Positions 54,242 to 61,804 of a stretch of DNA of 64,000 bases are shown piece by piece (positions within the stretch are counted from its first letter, which is position 1; the number at the start of each line of letters is the position of its first letter). The notes beneath the pieces are model-generated. The model was not told the DNA's origin, ran no database searches, and worked only from the letters and a program-made list of their open reading frames with translations. The stretch is from Candidatus Rokuibacteriota bacterium. GTDB lineage: Bacteria > Methylomirabilota > Methylomirabilia > Rokubacteriales > CSP1-6. The DNA is taken from NCBI GenBank assembly GCA_003221695.1, contig QHSX01000049.1:1-64000 (forward strand), in the 5' to 3' direction. A program made the position numbers and the translations under genes.

Positions 54242-54840
54242 GCGGCGCCGTCGCGGTCGTCGCCGCCTACGTGATCGGCGCGGTCCCGGTCGGCTTCCTC
54301 ATCGCGTGGGCGTTTGGCGTCGGTGACATCCGCCACCATGGCAGCGGCAATATCGGTGCGACGAATGTTCTAAGAACGGCCGGACGGTTCCCGGCGCTCC
54401 TCACGCTGTTCCTTGACATCGCCAAGGGCTATGCGGCCGTGTGGGTCGGCGGACGCCTGACAGGCGGCGACCCCGCTCCCACGGCCGCGTGCGCGCTGGC
54501 GACCGTCGTCGGCAATTGCTGGTCGATCTTCCTCGGATTCCGCGGGGGCAAGGGCGTCGCGACGGGTCTCGGCGCGCTCCTCGGCATCGTGCGGTGGGCG
54601 GTCGTCCCTGCGATCCCCGTCTGGCTCGCGGTCGCGCTGACGACCCGCTACGTGTCCCTCGGATCCATCCTCGGCGCGGTCTGCGTCCCGCTCGGCGCGC
54701 TGCTGCTCGGGTACCCTCGGCCCTTCGTGCTCGCCTCGCTCGTCGTCACGGCCCTGATCATCGCGCGCCATCGCGAGAACATCACGCGCCTCCTCGCGGG
54801 GACGGAGCGGAAGCTCGGCGACAGGCGGAGCACCGCGTGA
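54238..54840 (+). CDS. plsY: acyl-phosphate:glycerol-3-phosphate acyltransferase PlsY
   Basis: A 200-residue membrane acyltransferase making lysophosphatidate. Motifs: GSGNIGATNVLRT, GKGVATGLGALLG and the C-terminal HRENITRLLAGTE. Five or so hydrophobic helices. Coupled by 4-base overlaps to pgsA and gpsA, which makes its glycerol-3-phosphate. Confidence 0.95.
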   Translation: MSGAVAVVAAYVIGAVPVGFLIAWAFGVGDIRHHGSGNIGATNVLRTAGRFPALLTLFLDIAKGYAAVWVGGRLTGGDPAPTAACALATVVGNCWSIFLGFRGGKGVATGLGALLGIVRWAVVPAIPVWLAVALTTRYVSLGSILGAVCVPLGALLLGYPRPFVLASLVVTALIIARHRENITRLLAGTERKLGDRRSTA

Positions 54841-55829
54841 CCGTCGCCATCCTCGGCGGGGGAAGCTGGGGCACGGCGCTCGCGATCCATCTCGCGAAAA
54901 ACGCGGGCGCGGTCCGGCTCTGGGCGCGCGAGCCCGAGGTCGTCGAGGGGATCCGGGCGCGCCGGCGGAGCCCCTGGTATTTGCCCGACCTGGACATCCC
55001 GGCCAGCGTCGCCGCGACGACGGATGCCGCCGAGGCGGTCGACGGGGCGTCGCTCGTGGTCGTCGCCGTGCCCAGCGAGTTCTTCGCCGCGACGCTCAAG
55101 AACGCAGGCCTCCTCCCCGACGCGGCGCCGATCGTCACGGCGACGAAGGGTTTCGAGCCCGAGCGCCACGTGCGCATGAGCGAGGTCGTGAGCGAGCAGT
55201 TCCCGCGCGCGCGGGTCGCGGCACTGTCGGGGCCGACCTTCGCGCGCGAGGTCGCGCTCGGCCGGCCCACGGCGGCGGTGATCGCCTCACGCGACGACGC
55301 GCTGGCGGCGACGCTCCAGCGCACGCTCGGCTCGCGCGAGTTTCGACTCTACGCGAACCGCGACGTCGTCGGCGTCGAGACGGGCGGGGCGCTGAAGAAC
55401 GTGATGGCGATCGCGACGGGCCTCGTCGACGGGCTCGGCCTCGGCGAGAACGCGCGTGCCGCGCTCATCACACGGGGGCTCGCCGAGATGACGCGGCTCG
55501 CCGTCGCGCTCGGCGCGGCGCCCGCGACCCTGTCGGGACTTGCCGGTCTGGGCGACCTCGTCCTCACGTGCACCGGGAGTCTCTCGCGCAACCGCCAGCT
55601 CGGTATCGCGCTCACGCGTGGCGAGACGGTCGCCGCCGTCGAGCGCGAGACCCGCATGGTCGCCGAGGGGGTGCGGACCGTCACCTCGGCGCTCGCGCTC
55701 GCGCGTCGCCACACCGTGAGCATGCCCATCTGCGAGGAGGTGGGCGCGGTGCTCTTCGAGGGCAAGGCGCCGGCGGACGCGCTGGCCTCGCTCCTCGGCC
55801 GGCCGCTGCGACGCGAGGAGGAGCAGTAG
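54837..55829 (+). CDS. gpsA: glycerol-3-phosphate dehydrogenase (NAD(P)+)
   Basis: A 330-residue enzyme producing glycerol-3-phosphate for phospholipids. The Rossmann opening is VAILGGGSWGTALAIHLAK. TATKGFEP, ALSGPTFAREVALGRPTA and the catalytic Lys in GGALKNVMAIATG are conserved, with GLAGLGDLVLTCTG later. GTG 54837 overlaps the plsY stop. Confidence 0.96.
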   Translation: MTVAILGGGSWGTALAIHLAKNAGAVRLWAREPEVVEGIRARRRSPWYLPDLDIPASVAATTDAAEAVDGASLVVVAVPSEFFAATLKNAGLLPDAAPIVTATKGFEPERHVRMSEVVSEQFPRARVAALSGPTFAREVALGRPTAAVIASRDDALAATLQRTLGSREFRLYANRDVVGVETGGALKNVMAIATGLVDGLGLGENARAALITRGLAEMTRLAVALGAAPATLSGLAGLGDLVLTCTGSLSRNRQLGIALTRGETVAAVERETRMVAEGVRTVTSALALARRHTVSMPICEEVGAVLFEGKAPADALASLLGRPLRREEEQ

Positions 55830-55904
55830 TGCCGGTCCGACTTATGTCGCCGTACTTCTCGTTGGAGGATCGCTCGGTGGGCGCCGGGGGTCACCACGTT
55901 TCGA

Positions 55905-55972
55905 GCGCGGGCTTTGCCCGCGCAATCCGATCTAGGGGAGGTTTCGGAGGGGGCCGTCGAGGCCCCCTCCGA
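55905..55972 (+). terminator. two stacked hairpins between gpsA and galT
   Basis: GCGCGGGC-TTT-GCCCGCGC lies around 55905-55923. A perfect 12-bp G-run/C-run stem (55944-55955 with 55961-55972, loop GTCGA) lies just before the galT ribosome binding site (GAGG 55975-55978). Neither has a T-tract; they may terminate the gpsA message or attenuate galT. Confidence 0.45.
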
Positions 55973-55983
55973 CCGAGGTAGCG

Positions 55984-56982
55984 ATGCCCGAGCTCCGAAA
56001 GGACCCGGTCGTCGGCCGCTGGGTGATCATCGCCACCGAGCGGGCGCAGCGGCCCTCCGACTTCGCCGCGCAGCCGGTGCGGCCGGTCGGCAGCGAGTGC
56101 GTCTTCTGCGAGGGCAACGAGCACAAGACCCCGCCCGAGATCCTCGCCGCTCGGAGCGCCGCGAGCCGCCCGAACGAGCCCGGATGGTCGTACCGGGTCG
56201 TGCCGAACAAGTTCCCCGCCCTCCGGATCGAAGGCGAGCTCGAGCCGACGGGCGAAGGGCTCTTCGACCGGATGAACGGCGTCGGCGCCCACGAGGTCGT
56301 GATCGAGGCCCCCGAGCACACCGCCTCGCTCGCGACGCTCCCGGTGACGGCCGTCGCCGACGTGCTCGGCGCCTTTCGCGAGCGCCTGCGCGATCTCAAG
56401 AAGGATCCGCGCCTCGAGTACGTCCTCGTGTTCAAGAACCACGGTGAGCCCGCCGGCGCGTCGCTCGAGCATCCCCACTCGCAGCTGATCGCGACGCCGA
56501 TCATTCCGATCATGGTCGCCGAGGAGCTGGCGGGCGCGGCCCGGTACTTCGAGCTGAAGGAGCGATGCGTGTGGTGCGACATCCTGCGACAGGAGCGGCG
56601 TGGCGGCCGGCGGACGATCGTCGAGGCCGGCGGCTTCGTCGCGCTCGCACCGTTCGCGCCGCGCTTCCCCTTCGAGACGTGGATCCTTCCGGCCGTCCAC
56701 CGGGCGGGGTTCGACGAGTCCGGCGTGGACGAGCTGCGCGGGCTCGCCGGCCTCCTGGGCGACTTCCTTCGCCGGATGAACCGCGTGCTCGGGGATCCCC
56801 CGTTCAACTTCATGCTCCACACGGCGCCCCTCCGTGGCGGCGAGCTCGAGTCGTTCCACTGGCACCTCGAGGTGATCCCGAAGCTGACGCGCGTGGCCGG
56901 GTTCGAGTGGGGCAGCGGCTTCTTCATCAATCCGGTGCCTCCCGAGGACGCGGCCGAGGCCCTGCGGGCCGGCACGGGTTGA
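55984..56982 (+). CDS. galT: galactose-1-phosphate uridylyltransferase (HIT superfamily)
   Basis: A 332-residue nucleotidyltransferase exchanging UMP between UDP-glucose and galactose-1-phosphate. The opening LRKDPVVGRWVIIATERAQRP is typical. Zinc-type Cys pairs are CVFCEGNE and CVWCDI. RVVPNKFPAL is conserved and the catalytic HPH is in LEHPHSQL (His163, His165). It stands alone without galK or galE, so a broader sugar-1-phosphate or ADP/UDP role (as in GalT-like phosphorylases) is possible. Confidence 0.9.
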   Translation: MPELRKDPVVGRWVIIATERAQRPSDFAAQPVRPVGSECVFCEGNEHKTPPEILAARSAASRPNEPGWSYRVVPNKFPALRIEGELEPTGEGLFDRMNGVGAHEVVIEAPEHTASLATLPVTAVADVLGAFRERLRDLKKDPRLEYVLVFKNHGEPAGASLEHPHSQLIATPIIPIMVAEELAGAARYFELKERCVWCDILRQERRGGRRTIVEAGGFVALAPFAPRFPFETWILPAVHRAGFDESGVDELRGLAGLLGDFLRRMNRVLGDPPFNFMLHTAPLRGGELESFHWHLEVIPKLTRVAGFEWGSGFFINPVPPEDAAEALRAGTG

Positions 56983-57008
56983 TCCGTGATAGGATGTGCC
57001 GCTGTGGC

Positions 57009-57044
57009 GCGGGAATAGCTCAGTGGTAGAGCACGACCTTGCCA
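57009..57044 (+). pseudogene. truncated tRNA-Gly(GCC), 5' 36 nt
   Basis: These 36 bases are identical to nucleotides 1-36 of the intact tRNA-Gly at 59075, through the anticodon GCC. The sequence then jumps to ATCCCGT, which matches the T-arm region, followed by a diverged acceptor, so about two dozen internal bases are missing. It cannot fold as a tRNA. Identity begins exactly at tRNA position 1. Confidence 0.85.
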
Positions 57045-57120
57045 ATCCCGTGTCTCCCTATTGATTCTCCGCGGGAAGCGCGCTTTCCGTGGGCCGGTGT
57101 GCCCGCTGTGTGCACGCCCC

Positions 57121-57426
57121 TCACGGCGCTGAAGCCCTCGTGCGACGCCGGAGCGGGATTACCTTCTTCGGTTCCATTTGGTCAGCAGCGGCGCTGAGCC
57201 GCCTCGCTGCCTCCGCGCGGTCCTCCGCCGGTACGATCCGATAGCGACGGTAGATCGAGTCCGTCTTCCGCCCGAACATCACCAGGGCCACCTCCCGCCG
57301 GATGCCGAGGTTGTCATAGAGCCGAGCGGCCTCGCGGCACGTGTCGTGGAAGACGAGCTTCAGGATGTCCGGCCGGCCCAGCTCGGCCGAGTGGACGACG
57401 GCGCTCAGGCGGCACACGGGAACCAC
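57121..57426 (-). pseudogene. C-terminal fragment of a tyrosine recombinase/integrase
   Basis: About 100 residues resembling only the end of phage-type integrases. FHDTCREAARLYDNLGI corresponds to the HxxR box, FGRKTDSIYRRYRIV to the GHKT...Tyr box, and DRAEAARRL to the helical tail. The second-box His is Arg here and the upstream catalytic domain, including the first Arg and Lys, is missing. It is therefore inactive. It lies directly next to the truncated tRNA-Gly, the usual place for an integrase gene. Confidence 0.7.
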
Positions 57427-57467
57427 GACACCTTACCTTCAGCGAGAGTCTTTCAGACGACGCGAAG

Positions 57468-58292
57468 TCAACTCCGGAGCAAGCCACCGGCTCGCCGAGA
57501 GAACGGGTGCGCGAGCATCCAGAAGAGCGCTCCGGACCTCGGATCGCGGAACTCGGGCAGCCCGATCGTCATCGCCTCATGGCCGGCCACGGGTTGAGCG
57601 CAGTAGGTACCGAAGAGGCGATCCCATAGCGGCACGGTGTTGCCGAAGTTCGTGTTGCCCTCGACGGCAAGCACCGAGTGATGCACGCGGTGCATGTCCG
57701 GGGTCACCACGAAGAGCCTGAGGACGCGGTCGAGGGCGAGAGGAAGGCGAACATTTCCGTGGGTGAAGAGGTTCGTCGCGCTGACCAATGTCTCAAACGC
57801 CAGCACCGCCGCGGCCGGGAGGCCGAGTATCAGGACGACCGTGATATTGATGGCGGTAAACGCAAAACTCTCGAGGGGATGAAACCGCAGGCCGGTGCTG
57901 AGGTCGAGATCGAGATCGGCGTGGTGCACCTGGTGGAAGCGCCACAGGACGGCCACGGCGTGAAAGACCCGGTGTGCGAAGTAAGAGATCACATCCAGGA
58001 TCACCATGGACACGGCGATCGACAGCCAGTGGGGCAACGCGACGTTGTTCAGGAGGCCCCAGCCACGTTCGCTAGCAAGCAGCGCCGCCCCGACGGTGAG
58101 GATGGGGGACAGCGATCGGAGCAGCAGGGTGCTGAGTACGCCGAGCGCGAGGTTATCGAGCCAGCGACCTGCCGTCGGCCACGTCGACGTCCGACGTGGT
58201 GCCGCCGCTTCCCAGAACGCCAGCAGCGTGAGGGGCCCGAAGAACGCGACGCTCCGGATGACCTGTTCGTGGCTCAGGAGGACCGTGTCCAC
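57468..58292 (-). CDS. sterol desaturase / fatty-acid hydroxylase family membrane protein
   Basis: A 274-residue membrane protein with about five helices and the eight-His-type diiron motif: HRVFH, HQVHH and HRVHHS in order, with NLFTHGN between. Family members use O2 to hydroxylate or desaturate lipids, but specificity cannot be read. The start is a GTG at 58292 with a poor ribosome binding site (GGAAG directly adjacent), so the N-terminus is uncertain. It lies within the tRNA-Gly island, suggesting acquisition by transfer. Confidence 0.85.
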   Translation of the reverse strand: MDTVLLSHEQVIRSVAFFGPLTLLAFWEAAAPRRTSTWPTAGRWLDNLALGVLSTLLLRSLSPILTVGAALLASERGWGLLNNVALPHWLSIAVSMVILDVISYFAHRVFHAVAVLWRFHQVHHADLDLDLSTGLRFHPLESFAFTAINITVVLILGLPAAAVLAFETLVSATNLFTHGNVRLPLALDRVLRLFVVTPDMHRVHHSVLAVEGNTNFGNTVPLWDRLFGTYCAQPVAGHEAMTIGLPEFRDPRSGALFWMLAHPFSRRAGGLLRS

Positions 58293-58337
58293 CTTCCGCC
58301 GTCCCGGCCGAAGGACCCGCCACGTCGGGAAGGAAGA

Positions 58338-58544
58338 TCAGGGCTCGTGGCGTCGCCGGTTGGTCTCGCGTCGCTTGCGCCACCTGCGGCCGAGGCCGAT
58401 CGCGCCTGCCACGGCACCGCCGACGCCGAGAAGGGTCAGGGTACCTGGTTCGGGAACCCCAACGGGTACCGTAGCCAGGGCTGGCCCTGCGGAGAGCACC
58501 ACGCCGCACAGAATCACCGCGGTCAGTACAGCTTTTTGCCGCAT
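58338..58544 (-). CDS. 68-residue PEP-CTERM mini-protein
   Basis: A signal peptide (MRQKAVLTAVILCGVVLSAG, cleavage near residue 24) is followed after about six residues by a full PEP-CTERM sorting signal: VPEPGT (residues 30-35), a hydrophobic helix (36-51) and the basic cluster RRWRKRR (53-59). GGAGGG five bases before the ATG supports translation. Known PEP-CTERM proteins carry a long exported domain; here almost nothing lies between the two signals. It may be a deletion remnant or a true small exported peptide. Confidence 0.75.
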   Translation of the reverse strand: MRQKAVLTAVILCGVVLSAGPALATVPVGVPEPGTLTLLGVGGAVAGAIGLGRRWRKRRETNRRRHEP

Positions 58545-59074
58545 CTGGCCCTCCTCTGCTGCCCGAGCGAGTCACAAGTGCCGAGTGAGGCCTAGGCAAG
58601 ACGGATGCCACGGCGTCAACAGTCCGAATTCATTGGGGAGCTGTCCCGACCACCATGAAGACTCTTTCAGAGAACCTGCAAGGTTCTTGCGTAAACGGTA
58701 CAAGCATCGTGCAGCCGCGCGCGAGCCCTTGATGGTTCCACTCTTCAGTGAGGACATCGGTGGGTCGGCCAGGACGCATCGTGTGTAAATGAAGCTGAGG
58801 AGCACCACCCGACTTCTGCGCGCGGACAGGGCGACCTTGTACCTCGGTCAGCAGGACGCGCAACTGCGATATCGGCCGGCGGACCTCGTGGCAAGAGAGG
58901 AAGTTGCAGACTATTCGACCGATTTTTCGCCGATGCATGACAAGGATATTGAAACGCTCACCGCTCGGCGCCGGGTCGGACCTCTGAAGTGCACCATAGG
59001 CGCCCGAAAATACAGCCGTGGTACGATCCCCAAATGGTTGGGATTCCGAAGCTGTGCTAGAGTGCGCGAGGCGG
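58545..59074. other. about 530 bp without a recognisable gene
   Basis: No coding frame with plausible composition was found. It contains a small perfect hairpin (AGAACCT-GCA-AGGTTCT near 58674-58690) and appears less GC-rich than its surroundings. It forms the right part of the tRNA-Gly island and the leader of the intact tRNA-Gly. Confidence 0.5.
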
Positions 59075-59149
<75 letters not shown>

Positions 59150-59182
59150 TCCCTAGCACCGTTTCTCCTGGGCTCACGTCGG

Positions 59183-59258
59183 GGCGGCGTAGCCAAGTGG
59201 CCAAGGCGGAGGTCTGCAAAACCTCTATTCAGCGGTTCGAATCCGCTCGCCGCCTCCA
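59183..59258 (+). tRNA. tRNA-Cys (anticodon GCA)
   Basis: Acceptor GGCGGCG/CGCCGCC, anticodon stem GAGGT/ACCTC with loop CTGCAAA, T-arm AGCGG-TTCGAAT-CCGCT, discriminator T and encoded CCA. It lies 33 bases after tRNA-Gly and likely shares its transcript. Confidence 0.95.
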
Positions 59259-59333
59259 TACCCACCAGCGCACCCACCACGGCGAGTCACCCCTCGAAGA
59301 AAGCGCCGCGATGCGGTGACGACGTCGTGAGTC

Positions 59334-59419
59334 TGGTAGGGGCGGCAGGATTCGAACCTGCAAGTCCTTTTGGGACAAAGGCTTTTAAGGCCTTCGCGTT
59401 TGCATTTCGCCACGCCCCC
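59334..59419 (-). tRNA. tRNA-Leu (anticodon TAA), unusual D-loop
   Basis: On the minus strand: acceptor GGGGGCG/CGCCCCT (terminal G-U), anticodon stem AAGGC/GCCTT with loop CTTAAAA (UAA), long variable arm GTCC...GGAC, T-arm GCAGG-TTCGAAT-CCTGC, discriminator A, encoded CCA. The D-loop reads AAATGCAAA and lacks the invariant GG pair, so it may be weakened. Confidence 0.88.
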
Positions 59420-59439
59420 GTGATGTTCCCAACGACTTC

Positions 59440-59468
59440 TGTTTACGGCCCTCGAGTTTAGAATGCAA
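59440..59468 (-). promoter_or_regulatory. candidate promoter of tRNA-Leu
   Basis: On the minus strand TTGCAT (59463-59468) and TAAACA (59440-59445) are 17 bases apart, about 20 bases upstream of the tRNA 5' end. Confidence 0.35.
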
Positions 59469-59543
59469 TGCCTCGGCGTGTCGACAACCGGCGCACACCA
59501 GTCACGAAGGCCGTGAGTGGCCCCAGAGCCTCCCGTCGCGCCG

Positions 59544-59552
59544 TGCTATCCT
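59544..59552 (+). promoter_or_regulatory. extended -10 element before lgt, leaderless type
   Basis: TGC-TATCCT ends eight bases before the GTG start of lgt; the predicted transcript would begin within two bases of the start codon. No ribosome binding site or clear -35 is present. Confidence 0.45.
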
Positions 59553-59560
59553 GAAAAACC

Positions 59561-60352
59561 GTGATCAGCTCTCCCGGTGCGATCGCGTTCCAACTCGGTC
59601 CCGTCGTCATCCGCTGGTACGGGATTCTGATGGCGACGGCGATCGTCGCCGGCCTCTGGCTCGGCCACCGTCAGGCCAAACGCGAGGGCCTGCCGGCCGA
59701 TGACATCATCAGCTGCGGTCAGTGGGCGATCCTCGCGGGCCTCGTGGGGGCGCGGCTCTACGAGGTCGCGTTCAACTGGGACTACTACGGCCGGTATCCG
59801 TGGAAGATCGTCGCGGTCTGGGAAGGCGGCCTCGCGATCCACGGCGGGCTGATCCTGGGCCCTCTCGTCGGCGCGTGGCTCGCGTACCGCTGGAGGCTTC
59901 CGGTCCTGCGCGGCCTCGACGTGGCGGCGCCCTCGATCGCGCTCGGCCAGGCGATCGGGCGCTGGGGGAACTTCTTCAACGAGGAGGCCTACGGCAGTCC
60001 GACGGACCTGCCGTGGAAGCTCTACATCTCGCCGCCGCACCGCCAGCTCGGCTACGGCCAGTACGAGTACTTCCACCCGACCTTCCTCTACGAGTCGATC
60101 TGGAACCTCGTGGTGTTCGGGCTTCTCGTCGCCTGGCTCCGCCCGCGACTCGCCGGCCGCCCCGGCGCGCTCTTCTTCAGCTACGTCGGCCTCTACTCGG
60201 TCGGTCGCTTCGCCATCGAGGCGCTCCGGCTCGACAGCTTCTGGCTCGGCGCCTACCGCGTGCCGCAGCTCGCGAGCATGCTCGGAATCATCGTCGCGGT
60301 GGCGGGCGTCGCCTGGGTGAGCCGCCGCGCGTCGACGCTCGTCGCCAGCTAG
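59561..60352 (+). CDS. lgt: prolipoprotein diacylglyceryl transferase
   Basis: A 263-residue inner-membrane enzyme that lipidates the lipobox Cys of exported proteins such as the CpoB-like protein in this window. Hallmarks are IRWYGILMA, the HGG of LAIHGGLI, the signature GRWGNFFNEEAYG and the YEYFHPTFLYESIWN segment. About seven membrane helices. GTG start with no ribosome binding site; an extended -10 box sits directly upstream. Confidence 0.95.
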   Translation: MISSPGAIAFQLGPVVIRWYGILMATAIVAGLWLGHRQAKREGLPADDIISCGQWAILAGLVGARLYEVAFNWDYYGRYPWKIVAVWEGGLAIHGGLILGPLVGAWLAYRWRLPVLRGLDVAAPSIALGQAIGRWGNFFNEEAYGSPTDLPWKLYISPPHRQLGYGQYEYFHPTFLYESIWNLVVFGLLVAWLRPRLAGRPGALFFSYVGLYSVGRFAIEALRLDSFWLGAYRVPQLASMLGIIVAVAGVAWVSRRASTLVAS

Positions 60353-60362
60353 CCCGGCGCCG

Positions 60363-61757
60363 ATGCAGCTCGAGCAGGTTGGTCCCTATCTCTGGCGGAT
60401 TCCCCGCGACGCGGGGCGCGGGATGCGCGTCCCGGGCCTGGTCGTCGCCGACGAGCGCCTGCTCACCTCCATCCGGAGCGACGCCTCGCTCGAGCAGATC
60501 GCCAACGGCGCCACCCTGCCCGGGATCGTCAGGGCCGCGCTCGCGATGCCGGACATCCACCAGGGGTACGGCCTGCCCGTCGGCGGCGTCGTGGCGACCG
60601 ACGCCGAGCGCGGGGTGATCAGCCCCGGCGCGATCGGGTTCGACATCAACTGCGGCGTGCGTCTCCTGAAGACCCCGCTCGACGCCGCCGACATCGCCGC
60701 CCGGATCGAACCGTTGGTGGACGCGCTCTACGCGGCGATCCCGACGGGCGTCGGCTCTCGCGGCGCGCTGACGCTCGACGCGCGGACGCTCGACGAGGTC
60801 ATGGCGCGCGGCGCCGCGTGGGCGGTGGAGCGGGGGTACGGCGTGCCCGGCGACCTCGAGCGGATCGAGTCGGGTGGCCGCCTCGACGGCGCCGACCCCG
60901 GCAAGGTCTCGGACCGCGCGCGCGAGCGAGGCCGCCGCCAGCTCGGCACCCTCGGCTCGGGGAATCATTTCCTCGAGGTGCAGGTGGTGGACGAGATCGA
61001 CGACGCGCACACCGCCGAGGCCCTCGGCATCCGCGCCGGGCAGGCGATGGTGATGATCCACACGGGGTCGCGCGGCCTTGGCCACCAGGTGTGCACCGAC
61101 TACCTCGAGGTGGCGGGCAAGGCCCTGCGCCGCTATGGCATCAGCGTGCCCGATCGCCAGCTCGCGTGCGCCCCGGCCGATTCCGCCGAGGCGCGCGACT
61201 ATCTCGGCGCCATGCGCGCCGCCGCGAACTTCGCGTTCGCGAACCGCCAGCTCCTGACCCACTGGGCCCGCGACGTCTGCGCGCGGGTGCTCGGCGCCGA
61301 AGCGCGCGACCTCGCCGTCGTCTACGATGTCGCGCACAACATCGCGAAGGTCGAGGAGCACGTGGTGGACGGCGTCGTCCGCCGCCTCATCGTGCACCGC
61401 AAGGGTGCGACACGCGCGTTCCCCGGACAGCCGGTGATCGTGCCCGGCGACATGGGCCGATACTCCTACCTCCTGGTCGGGACCGAGGCGGCGATGCGCG
61501 AGACCTTCGGGTCCACCTGCCACGGCGCGGGACGCGTGCTCTCCCGCACCGCGGCGGTGAAGGCGGCGCGCGGACGGCGCGTCGACGTCGAGCTGCGCGC
61601 GCGCGGCGTCGTCGCGCGCGCCACGGGCAGGGACGCCCTCGCCGAGGAGATGCCGGAGGCGTACAAGGACGTCAAAGACGTGGTGGACGTGGTCCACCGC
61701 TTCGGGATCTCCCTGCGCGTGGCGCGACTCAGACCCCTCGGCGTCATCAAGGGCTGA
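60363..61757 (+). CDS. rtcB: RNA-splicing ligase RtcB
   Basis: A 464-residue GTP- and Mn-dependent ligase joining 2',3'-cyclic-phosphate or 3'-phosphate ends to 5'-OH RNA. Conserved blocks: MPDIHQGYGLPVGGVVAT, GFDINCGVRLL (metal Cys97), LGTLGSGNHFLEVQ, HTGSRGLGHQVC, YDVAHNIAKVEEH and FGSTCHGAGR. The preferred start ATG 60363 follows lgt by 10 bases. In bacteria it serves RNA repair. No rtcA or RtcR regulator is adjacent. Confidence 0.95.
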   Translation: MQLEQVGPYLWRIPRDAGRGMRVPGLVVADERLLTSIRSDASLEQIANGATLPGIVRAALAMPDIHQGYGLPVGGVVATDAERGVISPGAIGFDINCGVRLLKTPLDAADIAARIEPLVDALYAAIPTGVGSRGALTLDARTLDEVMARGAAWAVERGYGVPGDLERIESGGRLDGADPGKVSDRARERGRRQLGTLGSGNHFLEVQVVDEIDDAHTAEALGIRAGQAMVMIHTGSRGLGHQVCTDYLEVAGKALRRYGISVPDRQLACAPADSAEARDYLGAMRAAANFAFANRQLLTHWARDVCARVLGAEARDLAVVYDVAHNIAKVEEHVVDGVVRRLIVHRKGATRAFPGQPVIVPGDMGRYSYLLVGTEAAMRETFGSTCHGAGRVLSRTAAVKAARGRRVDVELRARGVVARATGRDALAEEMPEAYKDVKDVVDVVHRFGISLRVARLRPLGVIKG

Positions 61758-61789
61758 GCGCGTGACCGCCGAGGGTCGGATCGCACGCA

Positions 61790-61798
61790 TGGTAGACT
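61790..61798 (+). promoter_or_regulatory. extended -10 element before the radical SAM gene, leaderless type
   Basis: TGG-TAGACT (61793-61798) places the predicted start (seven bases downstream) exactly on the ATG at 61805. There is no ribosome binding site. Confidence 0.5.
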
Positions 61799-61804
61799 AA
61801 GCCG

